64,000 nucleotides of DNA from Dyadobacter sandarakinus (GTDB taxonomy: Bacteria; Bacteroidota; Bacteroidia; Cytophagales; Spirosomataceae): contig NZ_CP056775.1 of the NCBI RefSeq assembly GCF_016894445.1, forward strand, positions 1,676,001 to 1,740,000, read 5' to 3'. Shown one piece after another: positions 53,378 to 61,944 of this stretch. Within the stretch, counting starts at the first letter, position 1. Every line of letters starts with the position of its first letter. A program made the position numbers and the translations under genes. The notes beneath the pieces are model-generated. The model was not told where the DNA came from and made no database searches. It worked only from the letters and a program-made list of their open reading frames with translations.

Positions 53378-56300
53378 ATGTCAGTAACCGAAGTTGCCGT
53401 CAAACGGCCGTTGTTGATCCTTACGGTCTTCATTGTACTGATTCTCTTTGGTGCATTGAGTTATAAGGAACTGTCTTACAACCTGCTTCCCAAGTTCGAA
53501 GCAAACGTGATCAGCGTGGCGACCACCTACCCCGGAGCTTCCGCGGACGAGGTGGAAACCAACGTGACCAAACGCATTGAAGACGCGCTTTCATCCCTGG
53601 AAGGTCTGGACAGAATGACCTCCACCTCGCAGGAAAGTGCCTCCATTATTGTTATTCAGCTGAAAAACGGGGTGAATACCACCCTTGCCCAGCAGGACGC
53701 GCAGCGCAAAGTAGAGCAGATCCTCAATGACCTGCCCGATGAAGCCGACCGTCCGATTATCAATAAATTTTCGACCGACGAAATACCCGTGCTGCGGATG
53801 GGGGTAACTGCCGACCTGGCACCCACTGCACTTTACGACCTGATCGATGATAACATCAAACCACAGCTTTCGAACGTTTCGGGCGTGGGACAGGTGAATG
53901 TGATCGGGGGCAGCGAGCGCGAAATTCAGGTGAATGTAGACCAGGACAAGCTGCGCGCTTATGGCGTGTCGATTACCCAGGTATCACAGGCGATTGCCGC
54001 TGCCAACACCAGTTATCCTGCCGGGTCGGTAGAGACACGCGACGAGCAGTATTCCATCCGTTTTGATGCAAAAGTGGAAACTACAGGCCGCCTCCGCGAC
54101 CTGATCGTGGCACGGAAGTCAAACGGCAGTGAAGTACAGCTGAAAGATGTGGCCGAAGTAGTGGATGCCACGACCAAGCCGACTGCGATCAACCACATCA
54201 ATGCACAGCCTTCGATTGGTTTGCAGATCCAGAAACAGTCCGATGCCAATGCGGTATCCGTGAGTGAGCTGACACGCGGCAGGATTGCGGAGCTCGAAAA
54301 ACAATACAGCAATATCAAGCTGAAATTCAACATTGCCAATGACCAGTCGGTGTACACGCTGGCCTCGGCTGATGCCGTAGTGTTTGATATGGGACTGGCG
54401 ATTGTGATCGTATCGGTGGTGATGCTGCTGTTTTTGCACAGCTTCCGCTCGGCCATGTTCGTACTGGTGGCCTTGCCTTCTTCCATGATCCCGACATTTG
54501 CATTGATGTACCTGATGGGCTTTTCGCTCAACCTGATGACTTTGATGGCGCTCTCGCTTGTGGTAGGTATCCTGGTAGATGACTCGATTGTGGTGTTGGA
54601 AAACATCAACCGCCACCTTGAAATGGGTAAGAACAAATTTACCGCTGCACTGGAAGGCCGGAGTGAAATCGGGTTTACGGCATTGGCAATTACCCTTGTG
54701 GACGTCGTGGTGTTTGTGCCGCTGGCAATGACAGGCGGACTGATCGGTAACATCCTGCGCGAGTTTGCACTGGTGGTGGTATTCTCAACCCTGATGAGTT
54801 TGCTGGTTTCCTTTACACTTACCCCGCTGCTGGCTTCGCGTTTTGGGAAAATAGAATTATTGAAGAAAGATACCTTGTGGGGCCGGCTGAACCTGGCTTT
54901 TGAAAATATGATCACGCGCATTACCAATTGGTACGGGCGCGTACTCGAATCGGCGCTGAGCCGTAAAAGGTGGGTATTTATTGCGGTGATCCTCCTGCTG
55001 GTTGGTTCTATCGCACTGGTACCGGCCGGCTTTATCGGTGCTGCATTTATGCCGCAGGCAGATCAGGGCGAAATGGCGATTAATATTGAGCTCGCTCCTA
55101 CCGCGTCCATTTACCAGACCAATGCAGTTGCGCAGCGTGCCGAGGCGATTATTATGAAGCACCCGGAAGTGGTGAATGTGTTCAGCAACGTGGGATACAG
55201 CAGCAACGGTCTGGCTACGGCTTCCAATGCAAATATTGCAGACATTAACGTGAAGCTGATCGACAAAAAACAGCGTACCAAGTCTACCGATGATTTCGGG
55301 CAGATGCTGAAAAAGGAAGTGCAGCAGATACCGGGTGTGAAGGTAACCGTAAGTCCGGTGGGACTTGTTGGTAACTCTCAGGCGCCGATACAGATTGCAG
55401 TGAAAGGAACCGACCTGAAAGATATCCGGGCGGCAGCAGAAATGGTGTTGAATGTGACGAAGTCAGTACCTGGTACGCAGGATGTGAAGTATTCGGTAAA
55501 AGATCCGAAGCCGGAAGTTTCCGTGAGCCTTGACCGTGAGAAAATGGCCCAGCTGGGCATCAATGCAGCGGACGTAGGTATTGCCCTGCAGAATGCATTC
55601 CGCGGGAACGATCAGTCGAAATTCAAACAGAATGGGAATGAATACGACATTTTGATCAGCCTCGACCGGTTTGACCGTACCAGCTCCAATGATATCAGCC
55701 GCCTTACTTTTGTGAACAACCAGGGCAGGACTTTTGAGCTGTCCCAGTTTGCGACCGTGCAGGAGCAGATCGGTGAAAGTGTGCTCGAACGTGTGGACCG
55801 GCTTTCGTCTGTGACCGTCAATGCGCAGGTAGTAGGCCGTCCGGTGGGTACAGTGGGTGCGGATATCCAGGCCAAAGTTGCGCAGCAAAAGCTGCCGACC
55901 GGCGTGAGCATCGAGTACCTGGGTCAGTTGCAGCAGCAATCCGATGCATTCGGCTCGCTGGGACTGGCATTGCTGATCGCGATCGTACTGGTGTACTTTA
56001 TTATGGTGGCACTTTACGAAAGTATTATTTACCCGTTTGTGGTATTGTTCTCGATCCCGGTAGCATTGGTGGGTGCCTTCCTAGCCCTTGCGCTGACGAT
56101 GGAAAGTTTGACCGTATTCTCGATTGTGGGGATGATTATGCTGCTGGGTCTGGTGGCCAAAAATGCAATCCTGATCGTGGACTTTACCAACCAGCTGAAA
56201 GCCGAAAGCAAGGATGTGGTACATGCGCTGATTGAAGCGGGTAAAGAACGTCTCCGCCCTATTTTGATGACGACCCTGGCGATGATCCTGGGGATGTTGC

Positions 56301-56509
56301 CGATTGCACTGGCGAGCGGCGCGGGTGCTGAAACCAAAAATGGGATGGCTTGGGTGATTATTGGTGGGCTGAGCTCGTCGATGATCCTGACCTTACTCGT
56401 GGTACCTTCAACATATCTGGTTGTGGACCGGCTGAAAGCGCGTTTTACGAGAAAGCGTGTTACTCCGAAAAAGCCGCAGGAGACCGAAGTAGGTCAGGCG
56501 ATCAGCTAG
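53378..56509 (+). CDS. RND efflux pump permease (AcrB/HAE1-type)
   Basis: 1043 aa, ATG start 12 bp after the adaptor gene; normal length. Twelve membrane helices and two large periplasmic loops. Typical parts: VKRPLLILTVFIVLILFGALSYKELSYNLLPKFEANVISVATTYPGASADEVE, the TM4 relay LALSLVVGILVDDSIVVLENINRHL with the Asp pair used for proton movement, GIGA-like loop regions, and GKERLRPILMTTLAMILGMLPIAL. It uses the proton gradient to pump amphiphilic compounds. Likely inducers act through MarR. Confidence 0.95.
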   Translation: MSVTEVAVKRPLLILTVFIVLILFGALSYKELSYNLLPKFEANVISVATTYPGASADEVETNVTKRIEDALSSLEGLDRMTSTSQESASIIVIQLKNGVNTTLAQQDAQRKVEQILNDLPDEADRPIINKFSTDEIPVLRMGVTADLAPTALYDLIDDNIKPQLSNVSGVGQVNVIGGSEREIQVNVDQDKLRAYGVSITQVSQAIAAANTSYPAGSVETRDEQYSIRFDAKVETTGRLRDLIVARKSNGSEVQLKDVAEVVDATTKPTAINHINAQPSIGLQIQKQSDANAVSVSELTRGRIAELEKQYSNIKLKFNIANDQSVYTLASADAVVFDMGLAIVIVSVVMLLFLHSFRSAMFVLVALPSSMIPTFALMYLMGFSLNLMTLMALSLVVGILVDDSIVVLENINRHLEMGKNKFTAALEGRSEIGFTALAITLVDVVVFVPLAMTGGLIGNILREFALVVVFSTLMSLLVSFTLTPLLASRFGKIELLKKDTLWGRLNLAFENMITRITNWYGRVLESALSRKRWVFIAVILLLVGSIALVPAGFIGAAFMPQADQGEMAINIELAPTASIYQTNAVAQRAEAIIMKHPEVVNVFSNVGYSSNGLATASNANIADINVKLIDKKQRTKSTDDFGQMLKKEVQQIPGVKVTVSPVGLVGNSQAPIQIAVKGTDLKDIRAAAEMVLNVTKSVPGTQDVKYSVKDPKPEVSVSLDREKMAQLGINAADVGIALQNAFRGNDQSKFKQNGNEYDILISLDRFDRTSSNDISRLTFVNNQGRTFELSQFATVQEQIGESVLERVDRLSSVTVNAQVVGRPVGTVGADIQAKVAQQKLPTGVSIEYLGQLQQQSDAFGSLGLALLIAIVLVYFIMVALYESIIYPFVVLFSIPVALVGAFLALALTMESLTVFSIVGMIMLLGLVAKNAILIVDFTNQLKAESKDVVHALIEAGKERLRPILMTTLAMILGMLPIALASGAGAETKNGMAWVIIGGLSSSMILTLLVVPSTYLVVDRLKARFTRKRVTPKKPQETEVGQAIS

Positions 56510-56530
56510 CTTATTCGGGATAGATTTTGT

Positions 56531-56581
56531 GGGCCGGGCGCGTTTGTGCCTGGCCTTTTTTGTTGCCACGGATGCACGAAT
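56531..56581. repeat. 51-bp direct repeat, copy 1 (terminator cassette)
   Basis: Identical over 51 bp to 58305-58355, in the same orientation, with weaker similarity for about 20 more bases. It contains an 8-bp stem (GGCCGGGC / GCCTGGCC, one G-T pair) followed by six T, which can terminate the RND operon, and then the ccacggatgcacgaat tail known from degenerate repeats in many genomes. Confidence 0.9.
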
Positions 56582-56670
56582 TGACACGAATGTTTTGCTG
56601 GACTTTCTAATCCCTTTAAAATTATTTACTACAACTAGTTTTACATTTACTATTAATGCGGCATTATATA

Positions 56671-56678
56671 TAACTTTG
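56671..56678 (+). promoter_or_regulatory. -7 element of the lipoprotein gene
   Basis: TAACTTTG matches TAnnTTTG, 58 bp before the ATG at 56737, in an AT-rich stretch. No clear TTTG is found at -33, so this is a moderate call. Confidence 0.45.
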
Positions 56679-56736
56679 GTTACAATTAGATTCTGAATAA
56701 TACCCTATCGATTACAAACTCTATCTGTTCCCTATT

Positions 56737-57450
56737 ATGTTCAACAAATTGCTTGGAGCCACACTGGCCAGTGTGCTGCTCGTGGCCGGATGCGCCCCAA
56801 AAGTTCGCACGAATATTACTCAAAAGTACCCGCCGCTTCATTTCAGCGATCAGGTGGTAGTAATCCCCAAAACAGGTGAAGCCCCTGCTGGCGCAGAAGT
56901 CCTGGGAACATTGCATGTGGGGGATGCGGGTATGACCACCAACTGCAGCTATACTGTAGTAATTGGAAAAGCAAAAGAAGAAGCCCGGAAAACAGGCGGC
57001 AATGCCATCCGCGTTACCCAGCACAAGAAGCCGGATTTCATGAGTTCCTGCCACCGCATCACTGCCGAAGTACTGCGCCTTTCCAATGACCAATTGGCTG
57101 TATTCCGGGACAATGAAGCTGAAATTGATTCTCTGCTGGATCATGCAGTGCTGTATGTCTACCGCGACGGCGGGCCAGGCGTCATTGTCAACTATAACAT
57201 AAGCCTGGGCGACTCAGTGATCTGCCGGGTATCTCCCAAATCCCGCCAGAAGATTGAAATCAGAAAAGAAGGTGACTTTGAACTTTGGGCCAAAACCGAA
57301 TCCAAAGCCTCCATACCGGTCAATTTTGTCAAAGGCAAAACTTACTATTTACGCTGTGGTGTAGCAATGGGCATTATGGTGGGTCGTCCTACCCTTGATC
57401 TCGTTGACCGCGCCACGGGCAAAAGCGAATATTTTGCAAAACGTAAATAA
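56737..57450 (+). CDS. Lipoprotein of unknown function (237 aa)
   Basis: ATG start. Lipobox LVAGC with C19. The first half resembles small lipoproteins with a VVVIPKTGEAPAGAEVLGTLHVGDAG ... YTVVIGKAKEEARKTGGNAIRVTQHKKPDFMSSCHRITAEVLRL pattern, typical of short envelope stress lipoproteins. The second half has DHAVLYVYRDGGPGVIVNYNISLGDSVICRVSPKSRQKIEIRKEGDFELWAKTESKASIPVNFVKGKTYYLRCGVAMGIMVGRPTLDLVD, like a beta-sandwich. It is 7 bp upstream of the next reading frame, so both were one operon. No function known. Confidence 0.75.
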   Translation: MFNKLLGATLASVLLVAGCAPKVRTNITQKYPPLHFSDQVVVIPKTGEAPAGAEVLGTLHVGDAGMTTNCSYTVVIGKAKEEARKTGGNAIRVTQHKKPDFMSSCHRITAEVLRLSNDQLAVFRDNEAEIDSLLDHAVLYVYRDGGPGVIVNYNISLGDSVICRVSPKSRQKIEIRKEGDFELWAKTESKASIPVNFVKGKTYYLRCGVAMGIMVGRPTLDLVDRATGKSEYFAKRK

Positions 57451-57457
57451 TCTTCCG

Positions 57458-58279
57458 GTGAAAAAATATTTAGTTCTACTACTTATCAACCTGGTATGGG
57501 TTGGCAATAGCATCGCGCAGGACCTGATTGTTACGACTGCCGGAGATTCTATTTTTTGCAAAATCACCCGCGAACACGACGGTTTTGTGTATTTCAATTA
57601 CATCCGGGAAGGGGTACCCAGCAACACGCTGATCGCCGCAGACGCTATTGCAAGCAAGCAAAAGGGTATGTATAAAGCGCGTGTCAAATATGCCGGTTAG
57701 CAAAGTTTCCCGCGCTGGCAGTACCGTTTTCAAGGCGGCTACTCGCGGCGGATTGCCAAGATCAGCGATCAGGTTTCGCCTGGTATGCAAGAGTATCTGA
57801 AACAAATGCGGTCGGGTTTCGTCCTGGGTGGGGATATTCACCATTACTTTTCAGAACCGTTCGGATTGGGACTGAAATACAATTACAATGCCTACAAATA
57901 CAGCACTATGGATTTCGACGACCGCAACAAGTTGAATTATATAGCATTGTCCGCTCTCAACAGGGTGATCGCGCGCAGCGGAAATGAATTTCTGTTTGGC
58001 GCGAATATGGGATACCAGTCTTATCTTGATAAGCTGCAATCAAGTGGGACAGCACTGAAAATAAGCGGCGGAACAGTAGGCTTTGGCCTCGAAATAGGCT
58101 ATGCAATCCGCCTTGCCCAATCTGCCAAGCTGTTTTTCAATCTTGCATTAATGTCTGCAACCATTTCCAAAATTAATGTTGAGTCTGACGGAAGGAAAGA
58201 AACCATCAAGCTGGATAAGAATGAAATGGAAGGTTTGGGCAGGCTGGAATTGACAGTTGGAATGCATTTTGGGCATTGA
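57458..58279 (+). pseudogene. Outer-membrane-type protein gene split by an in-frame TAG
   Basis: A GTG at 57458 starts a signal peptide and the common Bacteroidota opening DLIVTTAGDSIFCKITRE, 80 codons long, ending at TAG 57698-57700. The same frame continues without further stops to 58279 (codons 82-273), first as QSFPRWQYRFQGGYSRRIAKISDQV and then with barrel-like strands (GFVLGGDIHHYFSEPFGLGLKYNYNAYKYS, GTVGFGLEIGYAIRL). Both halves fit one protein of about 273 residues, so the TAG (possibly from CAG) interrupts a former gene, or is a sequencing error or read-through codon. Confidence 0.75.
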
Positions 58280-58304
58280 TTTGCTTTTCTGACAAACTGA
58301 TTGG

Positions 58305-58355
58305 GGGCCGGGCGCGTTTGTGCCTGGCCTTTTTTGTTGCCACGGATGCACGAAT
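58305..58355. repeat. 51-bp direct repeat, copy 2
   Basis: Identical to 56531-56581 and also placed just after a coding region (26 bp after 58279), so it can act as terminator. The two copies bracket the lipoprotein and the broken barrel gene, a span of about 1.7 kb. Confidence 0.9.
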
Positions 58356-58449
58356 CTGACACGGATGTTTTGTTGGATGATTTTTTAATAAAGTTTTCTA
58401 ACTTGACCCTACAATCACTCACGTTCCATTGGATGAAATTTTTAAAACA

Positions 58450-58917
58450 ATGAAAATCAAACCAATGAGTATCGAACTAGCAAAAGAAGAGCTTGCGCTC
58501 GCAGATCTGAATGCGACGCGGAGTTATTTGGATGAGATTAGTTATAACATCCGTGACCTATTTTACGGTGAGAATACAGATCTTCAGGAACATAAGCCGG
58601 TAGACATTGCAGAAAACCTGATTGTGGCACTGGATATTTTCACTTACACCCTGGAAAAGATCACGCAGCTTGAAAGGCATGAACGCGATCTTCCAAAAAT
58701 AAATAGCATTCTTTTATCGGTTAAGTCAATCTTAACCAATGCCCGGTCGGTTGCGGCAATTGTGCAAACCGAGATTTCAGACGCATATCACCAAATGCTG
58801 CTCGACAGTCTCGATGGACTGGAAGAGACGGTCGAAGATCTCGAAGAAATCTTTTTCGTGCTGCCTCATGATAAAAGATTCATGGCTGCGGCTAATCGCC
58901 TGCTTTGGGCTAAATGA
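58450..58917 (+). CDS. Helical protein of unknown function, possible antitoxin
   Basis: 155 aa from the ATG at 58450 (MKIKPMSIELAKEEL); a TTG seven codons earlier also opens the frame. Nearly all helical and rich in Leu, Glu and Asp (ARSVAAIVQTEISDAYHQMLLDSLDGLEETVEDLEEIF). No DNA-binding motif and no family recognised. Its stop overlaps the ATG of the RelE-like gene (ATGA), so the two are translated together, as in many toxin-antitoxin pairs. At 155 aa it is large for an antitoxin, so the role is only a guess. Confidence 0.5.
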   Translation: MKIKPMSIELAKEELALADLNATRSYLDEISYNIRDLFYGENTDLQEHKPVDIAENLIVALDIFTYTLEKITQLERHERDLPKINSILLSVKSILTNARSVAAIVQTEISDAYHQMLLDSLDGLEETVEDLEEIFFVLPHDKRFMAAANRLLWAK

Positions 58918-59315
58918 AGGTTTATTGCACCGGGCTTTTCAAATCAGAATATCGAAAGCTCATGAAATACAATGCCTATAAGGTGTTGGAACAGCGGATT
59001 ATTGATGGCTTTTTCACAGGAACAGACGAGCAGATTCGTCACGGAAGAACAATTCTCGAAGCACCGGAACGGAAACTTATCAAAAAAAGACTGGGTGGAA
59101 GTCGCGAATTCCGGACATACTTGCTGAGCTATGCTTTTGAGGGATCTGTTTATTTGGTTTACGTTTATCCGAAAACGGGAGCCGAAGGTAAAATCTCGTT
59201 GAACAAAAGATTCACGGATGAGCTGGTCGACGAGGCTGTTGAGGCGATTAAGAGGAATGCAGTTTATGAACTGACAGTGCACAATGGTAAACTGCATTTT
59301 GACTGGTTGTATTAA
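58914..59315 (+). CDS. RelE/ParE-like toxin candidate
   Basis: 133 aa, ATG overlapping the upstream gene by 4 bp. The sequence MKVYCTGLFKSEYRKLMKYNAYKVLEQRIIDGFFTG ... LIKKRLGGSREFRTYLLSYAFEGSVYLVYVYPKTG follows the RelE-fold order of helices, then antiparallel strands, with a Gly-Gly-x-Arg turn and a Tyr-Pro-Lys strand end. RelE toxins cleave mRNA in the ribosome; the basic residues K94-R95 and R110 could be involved. The similarity is by pattern only, so the toxin role is tentative. It is convergent with the next gene and overlaps it by 4 bp. Confidence 0.5.
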   Translation: MKVYCTGLFKSEYRKLMKYNAYKVLEQRIIDGFFTGTDEQIRHGRTILEAPERKLIKKRLGGSREFRTYLLSYAFEGSVYLVYVYPKTGAEGKISLNKRFTDELVDEAVEAIKRNAVYELTVHNGKLHFDWLY

Positions 59316-59584
59316 GCGGAACAACTCGCAGCCAGGACAATCCCCTCCTCCCCAAGGCACCGATGCAAGAAAGTCTGCGCGGATTTCTCTGAAAAGTCCT
59401 CAATGAAGCTCCTGGCAAATGCACCATCAGGGAATGCCAGCGTTTTCTCCAGCATCGGCTCCATGCCATTTGCGGAGGCAACGAGCGAAGTGATCCTGAC
59501 AATTTCGTCCCCGGCTTCGTTGCGGTCGCGGTGGAGGCAGATTTCAATTTGATTGTCTGGCAGCGTCAGGATCTTAAAGTTCAT
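59312..59584 (-). CDS. Small hypothetical protein (90 aa)
   Basis: The ATG at 59584 (MNFKILTLPDNQIEICLHRDRNE) is preferred; a longer frame from 59662 would begin inside the inverted repeat. Soluble, mixed strands and helices (EIVRITSLVASANGMEPMLEKTLAFPDGAFARSFIEDFSEKSAQTFLHRCL). No family recognised. It is divergent from the XRE gene with the dyad between them, so it may be under that regulator. Confidence 0.5.
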   Translation of the reverse strand: MNFKILTLPDNQIEICLHRDRNEAGDEIVRITSLVASANGMEPMLEKTLAFPDGAFARSFIEDFSEKSAQTFLHRCLGEEGIVLAASCSA

Positions 59585-59661
59585 AGCTTTGATGTGTAAG
59601 TGTAAGGTTGAATTGTTGGTAAAAAGAGTTTTACATATTTTACACTCAACATAAACTCTCA

Positions 59662-59693
59662 TACCTAAGAGCGAATATAGTTGCTCTTAGGTA
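59662..59693. promoter_or_regulatory. Inverted repeat, probable operator of the XRE regulator
   Basis: An 11-bp perfect inverted repeat TACCTAAGAGC (59662-59672) and GCTCTTAGGTA (59683-59693) with a 10-bp spacer lies 38 bp upstream of the XRE gene and 78 bp upstream of the divergent 90-aa gene. Center-to-center spacing of two helical turns suits a dimeric repressor. Confidence 0.65.
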
Positions 59694-59730
59694 ATTTTCA
59701 AATAACTATAAGGTTTTTATTTGAGGACTG

Positions 59731-60060
59731 ATGCTTACTAGAATAATAACAGTCTTAAAGGTTAAAAGACTGAGTCAAAAAAATGCTGCTGAAATCATGA
59801 ATATTTCGGGAGCAAAAATGAGTAAGGTGATTTCTGGCCATCAGTTTTTGTCTGCGGAAGCGATTGGATTATTGATTAAAGAATTCAACATTCATCCTAA
59901 CTGGCTTTTTGGCTTTGAAGGAAATGATGACGAGATCATTTATATGTCCAGTCCTAATGCTGACAGCGAACTCGCGAAACGTGATAAGGAGATCCAGGAC
60001 CTGAAACTCGAACTGGGCGAAGTTTACAAACAACTCGCAGAAGAACGCCGCAAAAAGTAA
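59731..60060 (+). CDS. XRE-type helix-turn-helix regulator with coiled-coil tail
   Basis: 109 aa, ATG start. Helix-turn-helix in residues 5-55 (LKVKRLSQKNAAEIMNISGAKMSKVISGHQFLSAEAIGLLIKEFNIHPNWLFG), an order seen in phage repressors and Bacteroidota XRE proteins. The C-terminus (about 75-109) is a charged coiled coil likely used for dimer formation (AKRDKEIQDLKLELGEVYKQLAEERRKK). It probably binds the inverted repeat just upstream. Confidence 0.85.
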   Translation: MLTRIITVLKVKRLSQKNAAEIMNISGAKMSKVISGHQFLSAEAIGLLIKEFNIHPNWLFGFEGNDDEIIYMSSPNADSELAKRDKEIQDLKLELGEVYKQLAEERRKK

Positions 60061-60180
60061 ATTCCTGCAAATCAATTCCTTCGTAAAAAGCACTTCAAAA
60101 CATCCCTTTCTGGCACAATTTTAGTTGCCTTTCCCGACCAATTACAATATTTTTTGACTTTCATCAACGCATGTAAGATT

Positions 60181-61620
60181 ATGGGAAAGGATCAATCAGG
60201 AGGGTTTCACCCTCCCAAGGGACAGCCCTCAGGCGCCAACAAGCAGGAAGGACTTGGAATTTCAACCACACCACCGGAGCAGCTGGAAGATTACCTGCAG
60301 CGCACCGACGAATATGTGGTCGATGATGAAACACTCGACCCTTCCCTGCCGGTACGCAACCCCAACCGCCACATGGCTCAGCCCGATGGCGGCAGGGCTA
60401 ACCTGCGCGAAAAAGATAAAACCATTGAGCTTGCCATTGACAGTGACGTAGATACGGTTCCCGAAGAACTGCCCGGCATACTGAGTAAGGAAATGTTCAC
60501 CGAGCTGGCCGACTATGAGTCGGATTGCTGCATCAGCATTTACCTGCCTACACACCAGTCCGGCGTAGCCGTCAATGAAAAGCAGGATGCGATCCTGTTC
60601 AAAAACACCTTAAAGGATCTGTCCGCAACGCTCACAGAAAAAGGAATCGACCCCGCACGTGTGAAGCAGCTGCTCACGCCCGGGTTTGAGCTCTTGCAGC
60701 AGGATACCTTTTGGGCTAACATGGGCCAGGGACTGGGCATTTTCATTGCAGAAAATTATTTCAGGTACGTCAAAATGCCTGTAACACCCCAGCAGCATGT
60801 ATCATCCGCGACGCGCTTTTTTGTAGCGCCCCTGGTACCTACCCTGGCATCCAAAGAATACTTCTTTCTGCTGGTGATCAGCAAGCACCGCTGCCAGCTT
60901 TTCAAAGCCGACGCATTCAGCATGAAACCGGTAGATGTGGAAGGGCTTCCGGAAGATATGATGTCTGTAAAAAGGATCAGTGAAAAAGATGCGAGTACCG
61001 TCCGCATTGGAGTGAGCTCGGGAGGCAGCGCAAACTTCCACGGTATGGCAGGCGGCAACCCCGACGAGAAGGACAATATCGCCGTGTACTTTGAGGCGGT
61101 GGACGATATTCTTTTCAAGGAAGTGCTTAACAAGGAAAATGCACCGCTGCTGCTTGCCGGCGTCGAGTACCTGATCCCGATTTATCGGTCGGCCTGCGAT
61201 TACCATAATGTATGTAAAGAGGCGCTTACCGGCAGTCACGAGCACGATGAGCTGCATGCATTGTATGCCCAGGCCAGGGAAATTATGGCCCCATACTTCC
61301 GCAAGCCACAGGAAACAGCGGCCACAATGTTTGCCAACCAGTCGGCTACACCGCTCACGAACTCTATGCCCGAGGGCGTGATCCCGGCTGCCTATTACGG
61401 CCGGATCTCCCACCTGTTTGCAGCCAAAGGAGAGCAGGTTTGGGGTACTTTCAATGAGACTACCTCTGAACTGAAGCTGCATGCACAGCAACAGGACGAC
61501 TCCGAAGACCTGCTCAACAGGGCTGTGGTAAAAACCCTGGCGAACGGAGGAGAGGCTTTCCTGGTAGAGCCGGACGAAATGCCAAGTGAAGGCCCGCTTG
61601 CGGCCGTGCTGCGCTACTAG
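60181..61620 (+). CDS. baeRF-type protein (archaeo-eukaryotic release factor-like)
   Basis: 479 aa from the ATG at 60181 (MGKDQSGGFHPPKGQPSGANK); a TTG nine codons earlier is less likely. The N-terminal 85 residues are polar and disordered, then an eRF1/Pelota-like region begins (ADYESDCCISIYLPTHQSGVAVNEKQDAILFKNTLKDLSATL). Further family parts are AENYFRYVKMP, KEYFFLLVISKHRCQLFKADAFSMKPVDVEGLPEDM, YFEAVDDILFKEVLNKENAPLLLAGVEYLIPIYR and AYYGRISHLFAAKGEQVWG. Bacterial members are thought to act in ribosome rescue, hibernation or stress, but the role is not settled. Single gene. Confidence 0.75.
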   Translation: MGKDQSGGFHPPKGQPSGANKQEGLGISTTPPEQLEDYLQRTDEYVVDDETLDPSLPVRNPNRHMAQPDGGRANLREKDKTIELAIDSDVDTVPEELPGILSKEMFTELADYESDCCISIYLPTHQSGVAVNEKQDAILFKNTLKDLSATLTEKGIDPARVKQLLTPGFELLQQDTFWANMGQGLGIFIAENYFRYVKMPVTPQQHVSSATRFFVAPLVPTLASKEYFFLLVISKHRCQLFKADAFSMKPVDVEGLPEDMMSVKRISEKDASTVRIGVSSGGSANFHGMAGGNPDEKDNIAVYFEAVDDILFKEVLNKENAPLLLAGVEYLIPIYRSACDYHNVCKEALTGSHEHDELHALYAQAREIMAPYFRKPQETAATMFANQSATPLTNSMPEGVIPAAYYGRISHLFAAKGEQVWGTFNETTSELKLHAQQQDDSEDLLNRAVVKTLANGGEAFLVEPDEMPSEGPLAAVLRY

Positions 61621-61636
61621 CGTTTTGTTTTACATT

Positions 61637-61688
61637 CGACAATCAAAAGCCCCGCAGATCAGCTGATCTGCGGGGCTTTTGATTGTCG
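61637..61688. terminator. 52-bp perfect palindrome, bidirectional terminator
   Basis: The left arm 61637-61662 is the exact reverse complement of the right arm 61663-61688 (26 bp each, no loop), with a GC-rich core and A/T runs (CAAAAG / CTTTTG). It lies between convergent genes and probably ends both transcripts. Confidence 0.8.
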
Positions 61689-61704
61689 GATTCTAATGAA
61701 AATC

Positions 61705-61944
61705 CTAGTCGTTACCCTGTGTTTTAACAATCTTGTTGTAAACGCCCAGCAACAGGAACGGTGCCGCCCACTGACCTACAAACAGTGCTGTATGCTTCTG
61801 TCCTGCAATTTTAAGTGCAGCTGATACACCCATGCTTGCAAGCGCTGCCCACAGGAATACATCCGATGGCAATTTTGCAGTCTGGTTTTCGATTGTTTTT
61901 GCAACTTCTCCTTCTTCGTGTTCGGTGTTTTTTGCGATATCCAT
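61705..61944 (-). CDS. Small membrane protein (79 aa)
   Basis: ATG start. A polar N-terminus (MDIAKNTEHEEGEVAKTIENQ) is followed by two hydrophobic helices (FLWAALASMGVSAALKIAG and ALFVGQWAAPFLLLGVYNKIV). No family recognised; its layout fits small stress-type inner-membrane proteins. The palindrome at 61637 follows its stop. Confidence 0.6.
   Translation of the reverse strand: MDIAKNTEHEEGEVAKTIENQTAKLPSDVFLWAALASMGVSAALKIAGQKHTALFVGQWAAPFLLLGVYNKIVKTQGND

Noticed and set aside
54013..54927. 304-aa minus-strand frame
   Set aside because: Antisense to the RND permease; Ser/Thr-rich translation typical of a shadow frame.
59585..59662. N-terminal extension with CKICKTLF ... HLH, resembling a zinc finger
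   Set aside because: The second His pair does not fit the C2H2 spacing, and the extended start falls at the edge of the inverted repeat, where transcription of this gene would hardly begin.
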